Both the position numbers and the translations under genes were made by a program. The notes beneath the pieces were generated by a model. The model was not told where the DNA came from, made no database searches, and saw only the letters and a program-made list of their open reading frames with translations. Positions 7,185 through 15,789 of a stretch of 32,860 nt of DNA are shown piece after piece (within the stretch, counting starts at the first letter, position 1; each line of letters begins with the position of its first letter). Origin of the DNA: Actinomycetota bacterium (GTDB lineage Bacteria > Actinomycetota > Acidimicrobiia > Acidimicrobiales > Ilumatobacteraceae); NCBI GenBank assembly GCA_017856115.1, contig JAFMFM010000019.1:1-32860 (forward strand), written 5' to 3'.

Positions 7185-8714
7185 GTGACGAGTGTTGCGG
7201 AGTCCTCCAACTCGAGCCGCACCTCGCAGCCCGCGCTCGAGGCCCGTGGCGTCACCAAACGGTTCCCCGGGGTGGTCGCGAACGATGCCGTCGACTTTGA
7301 CCTGGCGCGAGGCGAGGTGCACACCTTGTTGGGGGAGAACGGAGCCGGCAAGAGCACCCTGGCGTCCGTGCTGTGTGGTTTGTATCGCCCCGAAGTGGGC
7401 CAAGTGCTTCGCAATGGTGCCGAGATTCGCCTGAACAGTCCACGTGACGGGCTGGCGCACGGAATCGCCATGGTGCACCAGCACTTTCGGCTCGTGGATC
7501 GCTTCACGGTTGCGGAAAACGTGGTGTTGGGACACAAGTCGTTGTCGTTCGTGCTGGCCACCAACGACATCGAGGATCGGGTGGCGGCAATCACCCAGGA
7601 ATTCGGGTTGCCGCTCGATCCGCGAGCCGTGGTGGGCGACCTTTCGGCCGGCGAGCGCCAACGGGTGGAAATCGTGAAGGCGCTGTACCAGGGGGCCGAG
7701 GTGTTGCTTTTGGATGAACCCACGGCGCTGCTCGCACCACCGGAGGTGGAGAATTTGTTCGTCACCGTTCGGGCAATGACGCACACGGGCAAGTCGGTGG
7801 TGTTCGTGAGCCACAAATTGGGCGAGGTAGTGGACATCTCCGATCGCATCACCGTGATGCGGGGCGGGAAGGTGACCGGCTCGGTCCGTCGTGGTGGGGC
7901 CGACGTGCGGAAGTTGGCGGAATTGATGGTTGGTCGCGAGATCAACATCGTGCCCCGTCGCGCCAAATCACCGGTGAGCGACGTGTTGCTGTCGGTGTCG
8001 CAGGTGCATCTCGAGCGCGATGGCGCTGAGATTCTCTCCGATATCAATCTCGATGTGCGTGCCGGCGAAATCGTCGGTGTGGCCGGAGTGGCGGGCAACG
8101 GTCAACGCGACCTCGCCGAAGTGATCGCCGGGCTACAAACCCCGCAACAGGGCAACGTAACGGTGTGCGGCACGCCCACGGCGCGCGCCGGGGCCCTCGG
8201 TGCCCGTCGCGCAGGCCTTGCCTACGTTCCCGAGGATCGACTGGGCACCGGACTGGCACCGTCGATGTCGATCGTCGACAACATGGTGCTGACTCGAGAG
8301 CGGGGTTTCTTGGTGGACCGGAAATCCGCGCTCACGGAGTCGGAGCAGTTCATCCGCCAACTGGAGATAAAAACACCTGGACCGCTCACGCCCACCCGCA
8401 AACTGTCGGGTGGAAACGCCCAGAAGGTGTTGCTTGCGCGGGAGTTGTTCGCCGTGAGTGGCGCGCGCGTGTTGGTGGTGTGCTCACCCACGCGTGGTTT
8501 GGATGTGGGGGCGGTGGAAGCCGTGCATGCGTTGCTCGACGAAGCCCGTGACGCAGGCAAGGCCATCCTGATGGTGAGTGAAGACCTCGACGAGGTGATG
8601 ACGCTCGCCGACCGTGTGATGGTGCTGTACCGCGGAAAGATCACGCTCGAGCAACCAGGAACCGACGCCGATCTCGAGCGTGTCGGTCGCGCCATGGCTG
8701 GGATTGCATCGTGA
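7185..8714 (+). CDS. BMP-type (nucleoside-like) ABC transporter ATP-binding protein, two ABC domains
   Basis: About 509 residues with two fused ATPase domains, the arrangement of NupA/YufO and sugar importers of the RbsA type. Domain 1 has Walker A GENGAGKST, Q-loop VHQHFRL, signature LSAGERQR and Walker B VLLLDEPTALL. Domain 2 has a degenerate Walker A (GVAGNGQRDL), the signature LSGGNAQKV and a Walker B-like LVVCSPTRGLDVG in which the usual acidic residue is missing, so site 2 is probably weak or inactive, as is common in this family. The GTG at 7185 is chosen because it falls just after the hairpin; the frame is open from 7149. It supplies energy to the two permeases encoded next. Confidence 0.9.
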   Translation: MTSVAESSNSSRTSQPALEARGVTKRFPGVVANDAVDFDLARGEVHTLLGENGAGKSTLASVLCGLYRPEVGQVLRNGAEIRLNSPRDGLAHGIAMVHQHFRLVDRFTVAENVVLGHKSLSFVLATNDIEDRVAAITQEFGLPLDPRAVVGDLSAGERQRVEIVKALYQGAEVLLLDEPTALLAPPEVENLFVTVRAMTHTGKSVVFVSHKLGEVVDISDRITVMRGGKVTGSVRRGGADVRKLAELMVGREINIVPRRAKSPVSDVLLSVSQVHLERDGAEILSDINLDVRAGEIVGVAGVAGNGQRDLAEVIAGLQTPQQGNVTVCGTPTARAGALGARRAGLAYVPEDRLGTGLAPSMSIVDNMVLTRERGFLVDRKSALTESEQFIRQLEIKTPGPLTPTRKLSGGNAQKVLLARELFAVSGARVLVVCSPTRGLDVGAVEAVHALLDEARDAGKAILMVSEDLDEVMTLADRVMVLYRGKITLEQPGTDADLERVGRAMAGIAS

Positions 8715-8742
8715 TCACCGACGTTCACGTGGAGGGGGGCCG

Positions 8743-9858
8743 ATGATCGTGCTCGGCTACCGCGTGCGCATGGAACAACGGCTGAGCGCCCCACGGTCGC
8801 TCTTGGTAATGGTGCCGGTGTTCAGCGTGTTCTTTGCGTTGGTGGTGGGCGGAATCTTTCTCGCCGCCACCGGACATCCACCGATCGGCACGTACCTCAA
8901 ACTGATGGACAACGGCTACACGAGTTTCTACGGCATCACCGACACGCTTGGCTTGGCAACACCGCTCGTCTGCACGGGTCTTGCTGCGGCGTTCGCGTTT
9001 CGGATGAATCTGTACAGCATCGGGCAGGAGGGGCAGTTGTATCTCGGCATGATCGGTGGCTCGTGGGCGGGAATCGCCCTGGCGGACTCGTTGCCAACGT
9101 TGGTCGCCGTGCCGGTGGTGTTGCTGTTCGGCGCATTCGCGGGCGCAATGTGGGTGGCCGTTCCGGCGCTGTTGCGGGCCCGCCTCGGCACCAGCGAGAT
9201 CGTGAGCACGCTGCTGCTCAACTACGTGGCGCTCAACTTGTTGAACTACTTCATCTTCGGTTCGACGGGATTCTTCCGGGACCCCACCACATCGTTTCCG
9301 CAGGGCCGACCCGTGGCTGAAAGCGCGCGCCTATCGCCGATTTCGTTCTTCACCGACAAGGTCACCAACACGTATCCCACGTTCTTCATCGCGGTGATTC
9401 TCGCCGTGGTGTTGTTCTGGCTGATGCGCGTTTCCAACTACGGGTACGAAACCGCGGTCTATGCCGACTCGCCGAACACGGCGCGATATGCGGGCATGAA
9501 CTCGGCCTGGCTGCAGTCGTCGGTGCTCCTCATTTCGGGTGCGCTCGCGGGTGTGGGCGGCGCCATGTACGTGGTGGGGCCCGCGGGCAAGGTGGATCCC
9601 GGATTGTTGCAGGTGGGGTTGGGATATGCCGGCATCGTCGTGGCGGCGTTGGCGCGGTACAACTTCATCGCGGTGATCGTGGCGGCGGTGTTGTTCGCCG
9701 GATTGCGAACCGGCGGGAATGCACTGCAGATTTCCAGCGACCCGGTGCCCATAGCCATCGCGGTGGTACTCCAAGGCGCCGTGCTGCTGTTCGCGCTCGG
9801 TGGCGAATTGTTCCGACGAAACAAGGTGACGATTACGCGACTGCAGGCGGCAACGTGA
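8743..9858 (+). CDS. ABC transporter permease, BMP/nucleoside type, subunit 1
   Basis: A 371-residue polytopic membrane protein of the BPD_transp_2 (LivH/RbsC-like) family. Hydrophobic helices start at about residue 20 (SLLVMVPVFSVFFALVVGGI). The family motif NLYSIGQEGQLYLGMIGG marks the cytoplasmic-loop region, and GGAMYVVGPAGKVDPG appears near the end. The ATG at 8743 is preceded by a strong GGAGGGGGG Shine-Dalgarno sequence, which decides the start over the open frame from 8680. Its stop overlaps the GTG of the second permease by 4 bases, so the two are likely made in equal amounts and form the heterodimeric channel. Confidence 0.9.
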   Translation: MIVLGYRVRMEQRLSAPRSLLVMVPVFSVFFALVVGGIFLAATGHPPIGTYLKLMDNGYTSFYGITDTLGLATPLVCTGLAAAFAFRMNLYSIGQEGQLYLGMIGGSWAGIALADSLPTLVAVPVVLLFGAFAGAMWVAVPALLRARLGTSEIVSTLLLNYVALNLLNYFIFGSTGFFRDPTTSFPQGRPVAESARLSPISFFTDKVTNTYPTFFIAVILAVVLFWLMRVSNYGYETAVYADSPNTARYAGMNSAWLQSSVLLISGALAGVGGAMYVVGPAGKVDPGLLQVGLGYAGIVVAALARYNFIAVIVAAVLFAGLRTGGNALQISSDPVPIAIAVVLQGAVLLFALGGELFRRNKVTITRLQAAT

Positions 9859-10793
9859 ACTCCAACATCTGGTTGCTCACCTTTGCCGATGCCATCAGCA
9901 TCGCCACCACGCTGATCCTCGCGTCGCTGGGTGCGATTCTCACCGAGCGAAGCGGTGTCATCAATTTGGGTGTCGAGGGCATGCTCTTGATGGGTGCGGT
10001 GACGGGCTTCCTCGTTGCCGACTCGAGCGGAAATTTGTGGTTGGCACTGTTCGTGGCGGTGTTGGTTGGTGTTGCATTGGCGTCGGTGCACGCCGCCCTC
10101 ACGGTTGGGCTTCGGGCGAACCAGATCGTGTCGGGCCTGGCGATGGTCATCTTTGCCACGGGCCTCTCGCAATTCATCGGCAAACCGATCGAGGGCGATC
10201 CGTTGCCGGTGCTCATTCGGCCCATCGATTTCGGCGCACTGTCCGACATCCCCTTCTTTGGCCCCGTGGTGTTCGGGCACGATCTGTTCACGTACCTCAC
10301 CTGGGTGTTGGTGGCAGCAGCGTCGTTCTACATGCACCGAACTCGCCCGGGGTTGTTGCTGCGCGCAACGGGAGACGCGCCGGCAACGGTGGACGCCCAG
10401 GGTGGATCGGTGGCGCGTATCCGTTGGGTGCACACGGTGGTTGGTGGCGCACTGATGACCTTTGCTGGGGCGTGGTACATGTTCGCCCGATCGGCGGCGT
10501 GGAATCAGTCGGCTACCACCAACGGCATCGGGTGGATTGCCCTGGCATTGGTGGTGTTTGCGTCGTGGCGACCACTGCGTGCAATCGGCGGTGCCGTGCT
10601 GTTCGGATTTTCTTTGCAGGTGCCGTTTACGTTGCAGGCCGAGCAGATTCGAGTCCTGCCGCCGACCATCGTGGCGATGTTTCCGTATCTCATCACCCTT
10701 GCCGTGCTGGTGGCGTTGTCTACGCCACGCGCACGCCGGCTCCTCGGTGCACCGAAGATGTTGGGCCAGCCGTTCGTTCGTGACGAACGCTGA
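9855..10793 (+). CDS. ABC transporter permease, BMP/nucleoside type, subunit 2
   Basis: A 312-residue membrane protein pairing with the preceding permease. It carries the family motif GVINLGVEGMLLMGAVTG near residue 40, typical of NupC/YufQ-like permeases, then repeated hydrophobic helices ending in VAMFPYLITLAVLVALS and a basic cytoplasmic tail. It begins with GTG inside the stop of subunit 1 (GTGA overlap at 9855-9858). With the lipoprotein, ATPase and subunit 1 it completes the importer. Substrate preference cannot be read from the permease itself. Confidence 0.9.
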   Translation: MNSNIWLLTFADAISIATTLILASLGAILTERSGVINLGVEGMLLMGAVTGFLVADSSGNLWLALFVAVLVGVALASVHAALTVGLRANQIVSGLAMVIFATGLSQFIGKPIEGDPLPVLIRPIDFGALSDIPFFGPVVFGHDLFTYLTWVLVAAASFYMHRTRPGLLLRATGDAPATVDAQGGSVARIRWVHTVVGGALMTFAGAWYMFARSAAWNQSATTNGIGWIALALVVFASWRPLRAIGGAVLFGFSLQVPFTLQAEQIRVLPPTIVAMFPYLITLAVLVALSTPRARRLLGAPKMLGQPFVRDER

Positions 10794-10802
10794 GGAATCC
10801 CG

Positions 10803-11570
10803 ATGATCAAGCTCTCCGTCGCTTCGTCCAATGACGACATCCTCCGGGTCTTGCACGAGGTTGCCGACGCCACTTACGAGGTGCTTGCCAGCAACACCGA
10901 CTGGGGTTTGTCGGGCAAGCGGGCCACGCAATACTCGGTGGACCTGCGAGCCGATGCAGCGGCGCTCGAGGTGTTGCACGGTGCGGGATGTGCGGTGCTT
11001 TCTGAAGAGAGTGGACGCACGGGGGACTGGAACGACGACGCCATCATCGTGGTGATGGATCCACTCGACGGCTCGACCAACGCCAGTCGGCGCGTGCCCT
11101 GGTATGCAACCGCCCTGGCTGCCATCGACTCGAACGGTCATCGAGCATCGCTCGTAGCAAACCAGTTCACGAACACCGATCGCTGGACGGCAACCACCGG
11201 TGGCGGCGCCTTTCATAACGGCGTTCGAATTGCGCCGTCATCCTGTACTCGGCTGAGCGACGCCGTCGTCGGTGTGTCGGGATTACCCAAGAGGCACCCG
11301 GGCTGGGCGCAGTTTCGCGCGCTCGGGGCGGCGGCACTGGACATTTGCCTCGTTGCCCAGGGAACGCTCGATGGTTGGGTGGATCTCTCATCGCACGGCG
11401 CATGGGATTATCTGGCGAGTGTGCACATTTGTGCCGAGGCCGGCGCCGTGGTGGGTGAGATCCTCGACCGGCCGTTGATCGTCACCGAGCACGTCGAACG
11501 CCGTTCACCAGTGGTCGCTGCAACACCCCAACTGTTCGACCCGCTGCGTGCAGTGAGAACGGATTCCTGA
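10803..11570 (+). CDS. Inositol monophosphatase-family phosphatase
   Basis: A 255-residue Mg2+-dependent phosphatase of the IMPase/FBPase/CysQ superfamily. Metal-binding motifs are present: LSEES around residue 65, DPLDGSTN around residue 88 and GAWDYLAS near residue 200. The DPLDGSTN form is that of inositol-phosphate phosphatases rather than the DPLDGTKEF form of CysQ. The ATG is preceded by TGAGGAAT and follows the permease stop by 9 bases, so it belongs to the importer operon. Its role there is unclear; it might dephosphorylate the imported compound or a product of it. The substrate could also be another sugar phosphate or PAP; the family alone does not decide. Confidence 0.85.
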   Translation: MIKLSVASSNDDILRVLHEVADATYEVLASNTDWGLSGKRATQYSVDLRADAAALEVLHGAGCAVLSEESGRTGDWNDDAIIVVMDPLDGSTNASRRVPWYATALAAIDSNGHRASLVANQFTNTDRWTATTGGGAFHNGVRIAPSSCTRLSDAVVGVSGLPKRHPGWAQFRALGAAALDICLVAQGTLDGWVDLSSHGAWDYLASVHICAEAGAVVGEILDRPLIVTEHVERRSPVVAATPQLFDPLRAVRTDS

Positions 11571-11571
11571 C

Positions 11572-12240
11572 GTGGCGCGTGAACTCCGCGGTGCCCACGT
11601 GGTGGTGGTCGGGGCATCCGGTGTCTTGGGCGCCGCCGTCGCCCGGAATCTGACAAATGCTGGTGCGCGCGTGTCGGCCATCGTGCGCGATCACAGTCGG
11701 CTGGACGGGGCGAGTGTGGCGCAGTACGCGTTGGCCGACGTTACCGACCATGCGGCGTTGCGGACGGCCTTTGCGTCGGTTGCGCCGTTCGACGGCGTGG
11801 TGAATGCAACCGGTGTCGTGGCCTTCGGCAACGTTGCGGATCTGGACGACACCACGCTGGCAACGCTGTTCGCGGTGAACGCAATCGCACCGATCGTTAT
11901 GTTGCGGGAAGGTGCCGCGCACCTCAGCGACGGGGGATTCTTCGTGAATATCTCCGGGGTGGTTGCATCGCAGCCCGTGGCAGGCATGGCTGCATACAGT
12001 GCGTCGAAGGCTGCTGCGTGGGCCGCGATGACTGCCGCGGGTCGGGAATTGCGTCGTCGCCGTATCGACGTGATCGATGCACGACCGCCGCATATCGAAA
12101 CGGGTCTCGCAACACGACCGCTAGCTGGTGTGGCCCCCAAGATGCCCGAAGGTTTGGCGCCTGACGCAGTTGCTGCTCGTATCGTTGCCGCCGTGGTGGC
12201 CGGCGAGCGCGATCTGCCGACTGAAGCATTCGCGTCGTAG
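11572..12240 (+). CDS. Short-chain dehydrogenase/reductase (SDR)
   Basis: A 222-residue NAD(P)-dependent Rossmann enzyme. The cofactor loop is GASGVLGAAVA near residue 15, the NAG-equivalent is NATGVV, the catalytic Ser is in NISGVV and the active-site Tyr/Lys are in YSASK. It is shorter than many SDRs (about 250) but carries all catalytic landmarks. The GTG start is one base after the phosphatase stop, making it the last gene of the transporter operon. The substrate is unknown; the operon context suggests metabolism of whatever the importer takes up. Confidence 0.82.
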   Translation: MARELRGAHVVVVGASGVLGAAVARNLTNAGARVSAIVRDHSRLDGASVAQYALADVTDHAALRTAFASVAPFDGVVNATGVVAFGNVADLDDTTLATLFAVNAIAPIVMLREGAAHLSDGGFFVNISGVVASQPVAGMAAYSASKAAAWAAMTAAGRELRRRRIDVIDARPPHIETGLATRPLAGVAPKMPEGLAPDAVAARIVAAVVAGERDLPTEAFAS

Positions 12241-12325
12241 ACCCTTGCGCCCTGCCGTTGCGCCCCGCGGCGTCGGCATGGTTCGCACATCACCGATCCG
12301 CAGAAGTATTCACTATTCTGTTCAT

Positions 12326-14569
12326 ATGACCCCATCTCGCAGCACCCGCCGCACTCGGCGCATCCACCACGTTCTCGCCCTTACCGGACTCTTGATGCTC
12401 GCGGCGCCCGTGGCGTCGGCAGCGACCGTGAAGAACGGTGCCAAGTGCACCAAGGTGGGGCAGCTCTTCACCGTAAAGAAGAAGAGGAAGTCGACCGACT
12501 TCATCTGCGTGAAGGAAGGCAAGCGCCGCGTATGGCGTGTACGCGCAGCTGTCGGTCCTGCTGGAGCGGGGGCTGCAGGCACCGGGTCGGCCAAACCTGG
12601 CGATGGTCCGACTGGCGCAGCGTCGGCATCGGACTGCGACAAGGCAGCGTACAAAGCCACCAGTACTGGCGTGAACAACATCGTCGGCTGCGATTACACC
12701 ACCACGTATTCGGAACTGGCGGTTACCTCCGGCACTTCGGTGTCAAATGGACAATCCGCCGTGGGATTCATGAGCATGCCCGGAGTAGCGAACGAATCGG
12801 GCGGAGCGCTGTTCTTTAACCACCCGGCCGGCATGGCCACCGACGGAACGCGACTGGCGATCGCCGACCGCAACAACAACCGAGTGCTGATTTGGAATTC
12901 TGCCCCGACGGCCAATACCGCACCGAATTTGGTACTCGGTCAGCCGAATTTCTCCACCAACAATTCTGGGTCGGCACTCAACGAAATGAATTGGCCGAGT
13001 GATCTATCGATTTCGGCATCAGGAATGCTCATGGTCGCCGACTCGAGCAACCACCGAATTCTCATTTGGCGAACCTTCCCAACGACAAACGGTCAAGCCG
13101 CCGACTTGTCGCTCGATCTCGGTGACGGCTCGTGGCCATGGGGCGTATGGACCGACGGCACCAAGATGATGGTCTCACGTACCGAAGCCGGGGACGTGAA
13201 GGTGTGGAACTCCATTCCCGCGGCGTCGGGTCAAACCTCGGCCTCGTTCACGATTGATCCGGACATCATGGGAACGCCTCGTCAGATCAGCTCCGACGGC
13301 ACGAGGGTGATCATCGGAGACGAGAACTCGCGTTCACCGCTCGGTAACCGCGGCTCGCATGTGTGGAATAGTTTCCCCACGTCGGCTGCCTCCAACCCCG
13401 ACTACTTCATGTTGTTTGGTCGCGACAAGAATGCCGGCTGGTACACCGGTCACATCGATTCAACAGGCGTATATCTGTTGCAGCGCGATCTCGAGATTCT
13501 TCGTACGTTCCCCACGTCGAACCCCGCTAGTCCCGAACTGACGGTGACGCCACCCGACGTAGGGCTTCAGGGCGGTGACGGTGGTGACGTCGTGAAGATT
13601 GGAAATCGTCTCTATGTTCTTGAATACAACGCCAGTCGAATCGCTGCGTGGAATGCCGTGCCGACCTCCGCGAGTCAAGCGGCGGATTTCTACGTAGGTT
13701 CATCGGGTCCTGCCGACAACTCCAATCGTGCCGCGTTCATGATTACCAATCCAGTGATGGCGTCGGATGGTACTTCTCTGGCGATCAACACCGACTTCGA
13801 GCGAAGGGTGTACGTATGGAAGAAGGTGCCGGCCGACAATAATGCCAAGCCCGATCACTCTTTCATCGTGCCGTTCCAACCGTGGGATTCGGTCGCAGCA
13901 ACCTTCAAGGGCACCAGGATCTACGGAGTCGTCGGGGAGGGCAAACTACATCTCTGGTCCGGTGGAATTCCCCTGAGCAAGGCCTCGCTACCAACCACGA
14001 CGCTGGACACCAATATCGGTGGCGTAACCATGTCGGGTCTCACCGCTATCGCGGCGGACAACAACTACATCTATCTCGCCGACAAACAATCGGCCAAGGT
14101 CTACGTATTCAACCAGATTCCAACGTCGACTAGTGCCCCAGTGTTCACCCTGCCTGGCTGCTCGGCTGCAACGCAGTTGCGATCGGACGGCAACTACTTG
14201 GTGCTCACATGCATCGGCAATCCGGGAACGTACGTGTGGACGGTTGGAGCGCTAGCAGACAACCAGTCGGGCACCACGGTGACGGGAACGCAATTCAACC
14301 TGCCGATGGGTGGACTCCCAGTGAACGGTGGACTATTCGTTGCCGACACCGGATTTGATCGCGTCGTGTGGTGGTCGACCATGTCTGCTGCACTTGCAGG
14401 TGGCGCACCCACGGCGGTGCTCGGCGCATCGACAGGGGCAACCAAGGCTAATTCGGGTTTGGGCATCAATAAATTCCGAATGCCTAGATCGCTTATGGTC
14501 ACACACGGGTACCTGTGGGTAGGTGAGCAGAAGTTCGGCAACCGCATCCTGCGTTTCAAACTGAACTGA
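12326..14569 (+). CDS. Secreted NHL/beta-propeller repeat protein
   Basis: A 747-residue exported protein. The N-terminus has a basic stretch (RRTRRIHH), a hydrophobic core and a likely cleavage after APVASA (residue 32). Next is a short Lys/Cys-rich module, VKNGAKCTKVGQLFTVKKKR to about residue 70, a module I recognise from secreted actinobacterial proteins, then a Gly/Ala/Pro linker. From about residue 170 to the end run repeats of about 50 residues built on the pattern (D)GTRLAIADRNNNRVLIWN followed by PT...A..VLGQPNF; this is the look of an NHL-type propeller. No catalytic residues stand out; binding or scaffolding at the cell surface is likely. The ATG at 12326 is chosen because it begins the signal peptide; the frame is open from 12128. 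A -10-like TATTCT sits at 12314-12319. Confidence 0.75.
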   Translation: MTPSRSTRRTRRIHHVLALTGLLMLAAPVASAATVKNGAKCTKVGQLFTVKKKRKSTDFICVKEGKRRVWRVRAAVGPAGAGAAGTGSAKPGDGPTGAASASDCDKAAYKATSTGVNNIVGCDYTTTYSELAVTSGTSVSNGQSAVGFMSMPGVANESGGALFFNHPAGMATDGTRLAIADRNNNRVLIWNSAPTANTAPNLVLGQPNFSTNNSGSALNEMNWPSDLSISASGMLMVADSSNHRILIWRTFPTTNGQAADLSLDLGDGSWPWGVWTDGTKMMVSRTEAGDVKVWNSIPAASGQTSASFTIDPDIMGTPRQISSDGTRVIIGDENSRSPLGNRGSHVWNSFPTSAASNPDYFMLFGRDKNAGWYTGHIDSTGVYLLQRDLEILRTFPTSNPASPELTVTPPDVGLQGGDGGDVVKIGNRLYVLEYNASRIAAWNAVPTSASQAADFYVGSSGPADNSNRAAFMITNPVMASDGTSLAINTDFERRVYVWKKVPADNNAKPDHSFIVPFQPWDSVAATFKGTRIYGVVGEGKLHLWSGGIPLSKASLPTTTLDTNIGGVTMSGLTAIAADNNYIYLADKQSAKVYVFNQIPTSTSAPVFTLPGCSAATQLRSDGNYLVLTCIGNPGTYVWTVGALADNQSGTTVTGTQFNLPMGGLPVNGGLFVADTGFDRVVWWSTMSAALAGGAPTAVLGASTGATKANSGLGINKFRMPRSLMVTHGYLWVGEQKFGNRILRFKLN

Positions 14570-14660
14570 ACGAAGAGTCGAATCTGACTCCGTGCATCAG
14601 ACTCGGGTGAATCGGCGCTCGTAGACTGAGGTTCGGTCGTAGCGTTGTCCAGCGTTCTGC

Positions 14661-14737
14661 GGGCGTTTAGCTCAGTTGGTTAGAGCATCTCCCTTACAAG
14701 GAGAGGGTCGGGGGTTCGAGTCCCTCAACGCCCACCA
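14661..14737 (+). tRNA. tRNA-Val (anticodon UAC)
   Basis: A complete cloverleaf: acceptor stem GGGCGTT/AACGCCC, D-arm GCTCAGTTGGTTAGAGC, anticodon stem TCTCC/GGAGA enclosing loop CTTACAA (anticodon TAC), T-arm GGGGG-TTCGAGT-CCCTC (outer T-stem pairs include a G-T), discriminator A and an encoded CCA. Bases 14706-14733, its 3' part, recur at 16078-16105. Confidence 0.97.
14706..14733 (+). repeat. att-like core within the tRNA-Val 3' end (copy 1)
   Basis: These 28 bases (T-arm plus acceptor 3' strand of tRNA-Val) match 16078-16105 at 27 of 28 positions in direct orientation. tRNA 3' ends are the classic target of tyrosine integrases, and integration leaves such a direct repeat at the far end of the insert. 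The interval between copies is 1372 bases. Confidence 0.7.
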
Positions 14738-14793
14738 AGTGGATTGTCCAAGTGGGACTCGTTGTGCCCCCGATACGACGTCCGTTGCGGAAA

Positions 14794-15789
14794 TCAGTTG
14801 TCGCTCACGCACTCAAGCACAGCTCGTGGACCTTCGACTTTCCATCCCAAGGTTCCAGTCACCGTACTTTCACCGTCCTGGTAACTGCACGGTGCACCGA
14901 CGATGATTCCACCGGCTGGACCCGCTGGACCTTGTGCCCCGGCTGGACCCTGTGCCCCGGCTGGACCTTGTGCCCCGGCTGGACCTTGTGCCCCGGCTGG
15001 ACCCTGTGTGCCCGCGGGACCAACTGCCCCCTGTGATCCTGCAGGTCCGATGGGCCCAGTTGGGCCTCGGGCGCCTGTCGCGCCTGCTGGGCCTTGTGCT
15101 CCGGTTGCTCCCGCTGTGCCTGTCGCGCCTGCTGGGCCTTGTGCTCCGGTTGCTCCCGGCGTTCCGGTCGGCCCTGTGTTGCCCGCGGCTCCCGTCGCCC
15201 CGCGTACGCCAGCAGCGCTTAATCCGTTCGCTGATGTCAGCGTCGAGCCGTCGGCAAACTTAATACCCCGCGGTACCGCGAGATAGCCGGTGTCGCCCGA
15301 CTCACCGATCGTAATGTCTTGCGAGCCCAACACTGAGCGAATTCCCGTGGTAGTGAGCTGGACATTACCCAAACGAAGCGTTTCGGCCCCGTCAATCAAA
15401 AGGACACCATCTTCGACGGAGATTCCCGCCTGAATCCCAGTACCGACATCTTCAATGAAGATCGTTCCAGGTCCAAGTTCAAGGCTCTTCCAACGGAACG
15501 TTGAGGTTCCCAGCGTGTACAAATTGTCCGCTGATGGAACAAGGTCCCCGGACAGGCCGTCGAGTGGCGTGCACACATCAGTGCGTGTCTCATCGCCTTC
15601 GTCATCGTCGAGATCGCTGAGTACGTTGAGAGTTTGTCCTGGTGGGCAGTAACCGAGCACCTGAAGTTGTTCTGCGAGAGCCTCATCATCCTGACGCACG
15701 GCGTCAATCAAGAAGAGACCTCCGAGCAAGATGACGAGCAGAAGGGATATTGCGCTAATTGAATTGAATGTGCGTTGTGTTGTTTTCAT
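14794..15789 (-). CDS. Membrane-anchored collagen-like protein
   Basis: A 331-residue protein. The N-terminus ([15 protein letters not shown]) leads into a single hydrophobic anchor at about residues 12-29, so the rest is probably outside the cell. Residues 30-190 are non-repetitive and include a tail-fibre-like stretch ([17 protein letters not shown]) and a predicted beta-rich region. Residues 194-294 are about 33 uninterrupted Gly-X-Y triplets rich in GPAGAQ and GATGAQ, which should form a collagen triple helix. The C-terminal 37 residues contain Cys301 and Cys327. ATG at 15789 is chosen over the TTG at 15840 because it begins just before the anchor; no strong Shine-Dalgarno is seen. It runs opposite to its neighbours, has lower G+C at its 5' end and lies between two att-like copies, so it looks acquired. 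Confidence 0.85.
   Translation of the reverse strand: MKTTQRTFNSISAISLLLVILLGGLFLIDAVRQDDEALAEQLQVLGYCPPGQTLNVLSDLDDDEGDETRTDVCTPLDGLSGDLVPSADNLYTLGTSTFRWKSLELGPGTIFIEDVGTGIQAGISVEDGVLLIDGAETLRLGNVQLTTTGIRSVLGSQDITIGESGDTGYLAVPRGIKFADGSTLTSANGLSAAGVRGATGAAGNTGPTGTPGATGAQGPAGATGTAGATGAQGPAGATGARGPTGPIGPAGSQGAVGPAGTQGPAGAQGPAGAQGPAGAQGPAGAQGPAGPAGGIIVGAPCSYQDGESTVTGTLGWKVEGPRAVLECVSDN
14924..15013 (-). repeat. Tandem 18-bp repeat encoding GPAGAQ
   Basis: Five consecutive 18-base units (GCTGGACCTTGTGCCCCG with C/T variants; the last unit is divergent) encode the C-terminal Gly-X-Y block of the collagen-like protein. Near-identity at the DNA level indicates recent expansion and potential length variation by slippage. 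Confidence 0.9.
15073..15162 (-). repeat. Tandem 45-bp repeat in the collagen-like gene
   Basis: Two adjacent 45-base units, 15073-15117 and 15118-15162, identical at 43 of 45 positions, encode 15 residues (five Gly-X-Y triplets) each. A second, longer duplication step within the same gene. Confidence 0.85.

Noticed and set aside
10803-11570. IMPase-family protein as a CysQ/PAP phosphatase serving the sulfation operon
   Set aside because: The motif is DPLDGSTN, as in inositol phosphatases, instead of the DPLDGTKEF type, and the gene belongs to the importer operon. Kept only as a minor alternative.
14924-15162. Regular repeats that could suggest a CRISPR array
   Set aside because: Units are contiguous 18- and 45-bp blocks in frame with a collagen stalk, without spacers or cas genes.
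14903-15286. Plus-strand open frame with repeats of the type APAGPC
   Set aside because: It is the reverse-complement image of the Gly-X-Y repeat of the minus-strand collagen-like gene; no start signal or anchor.
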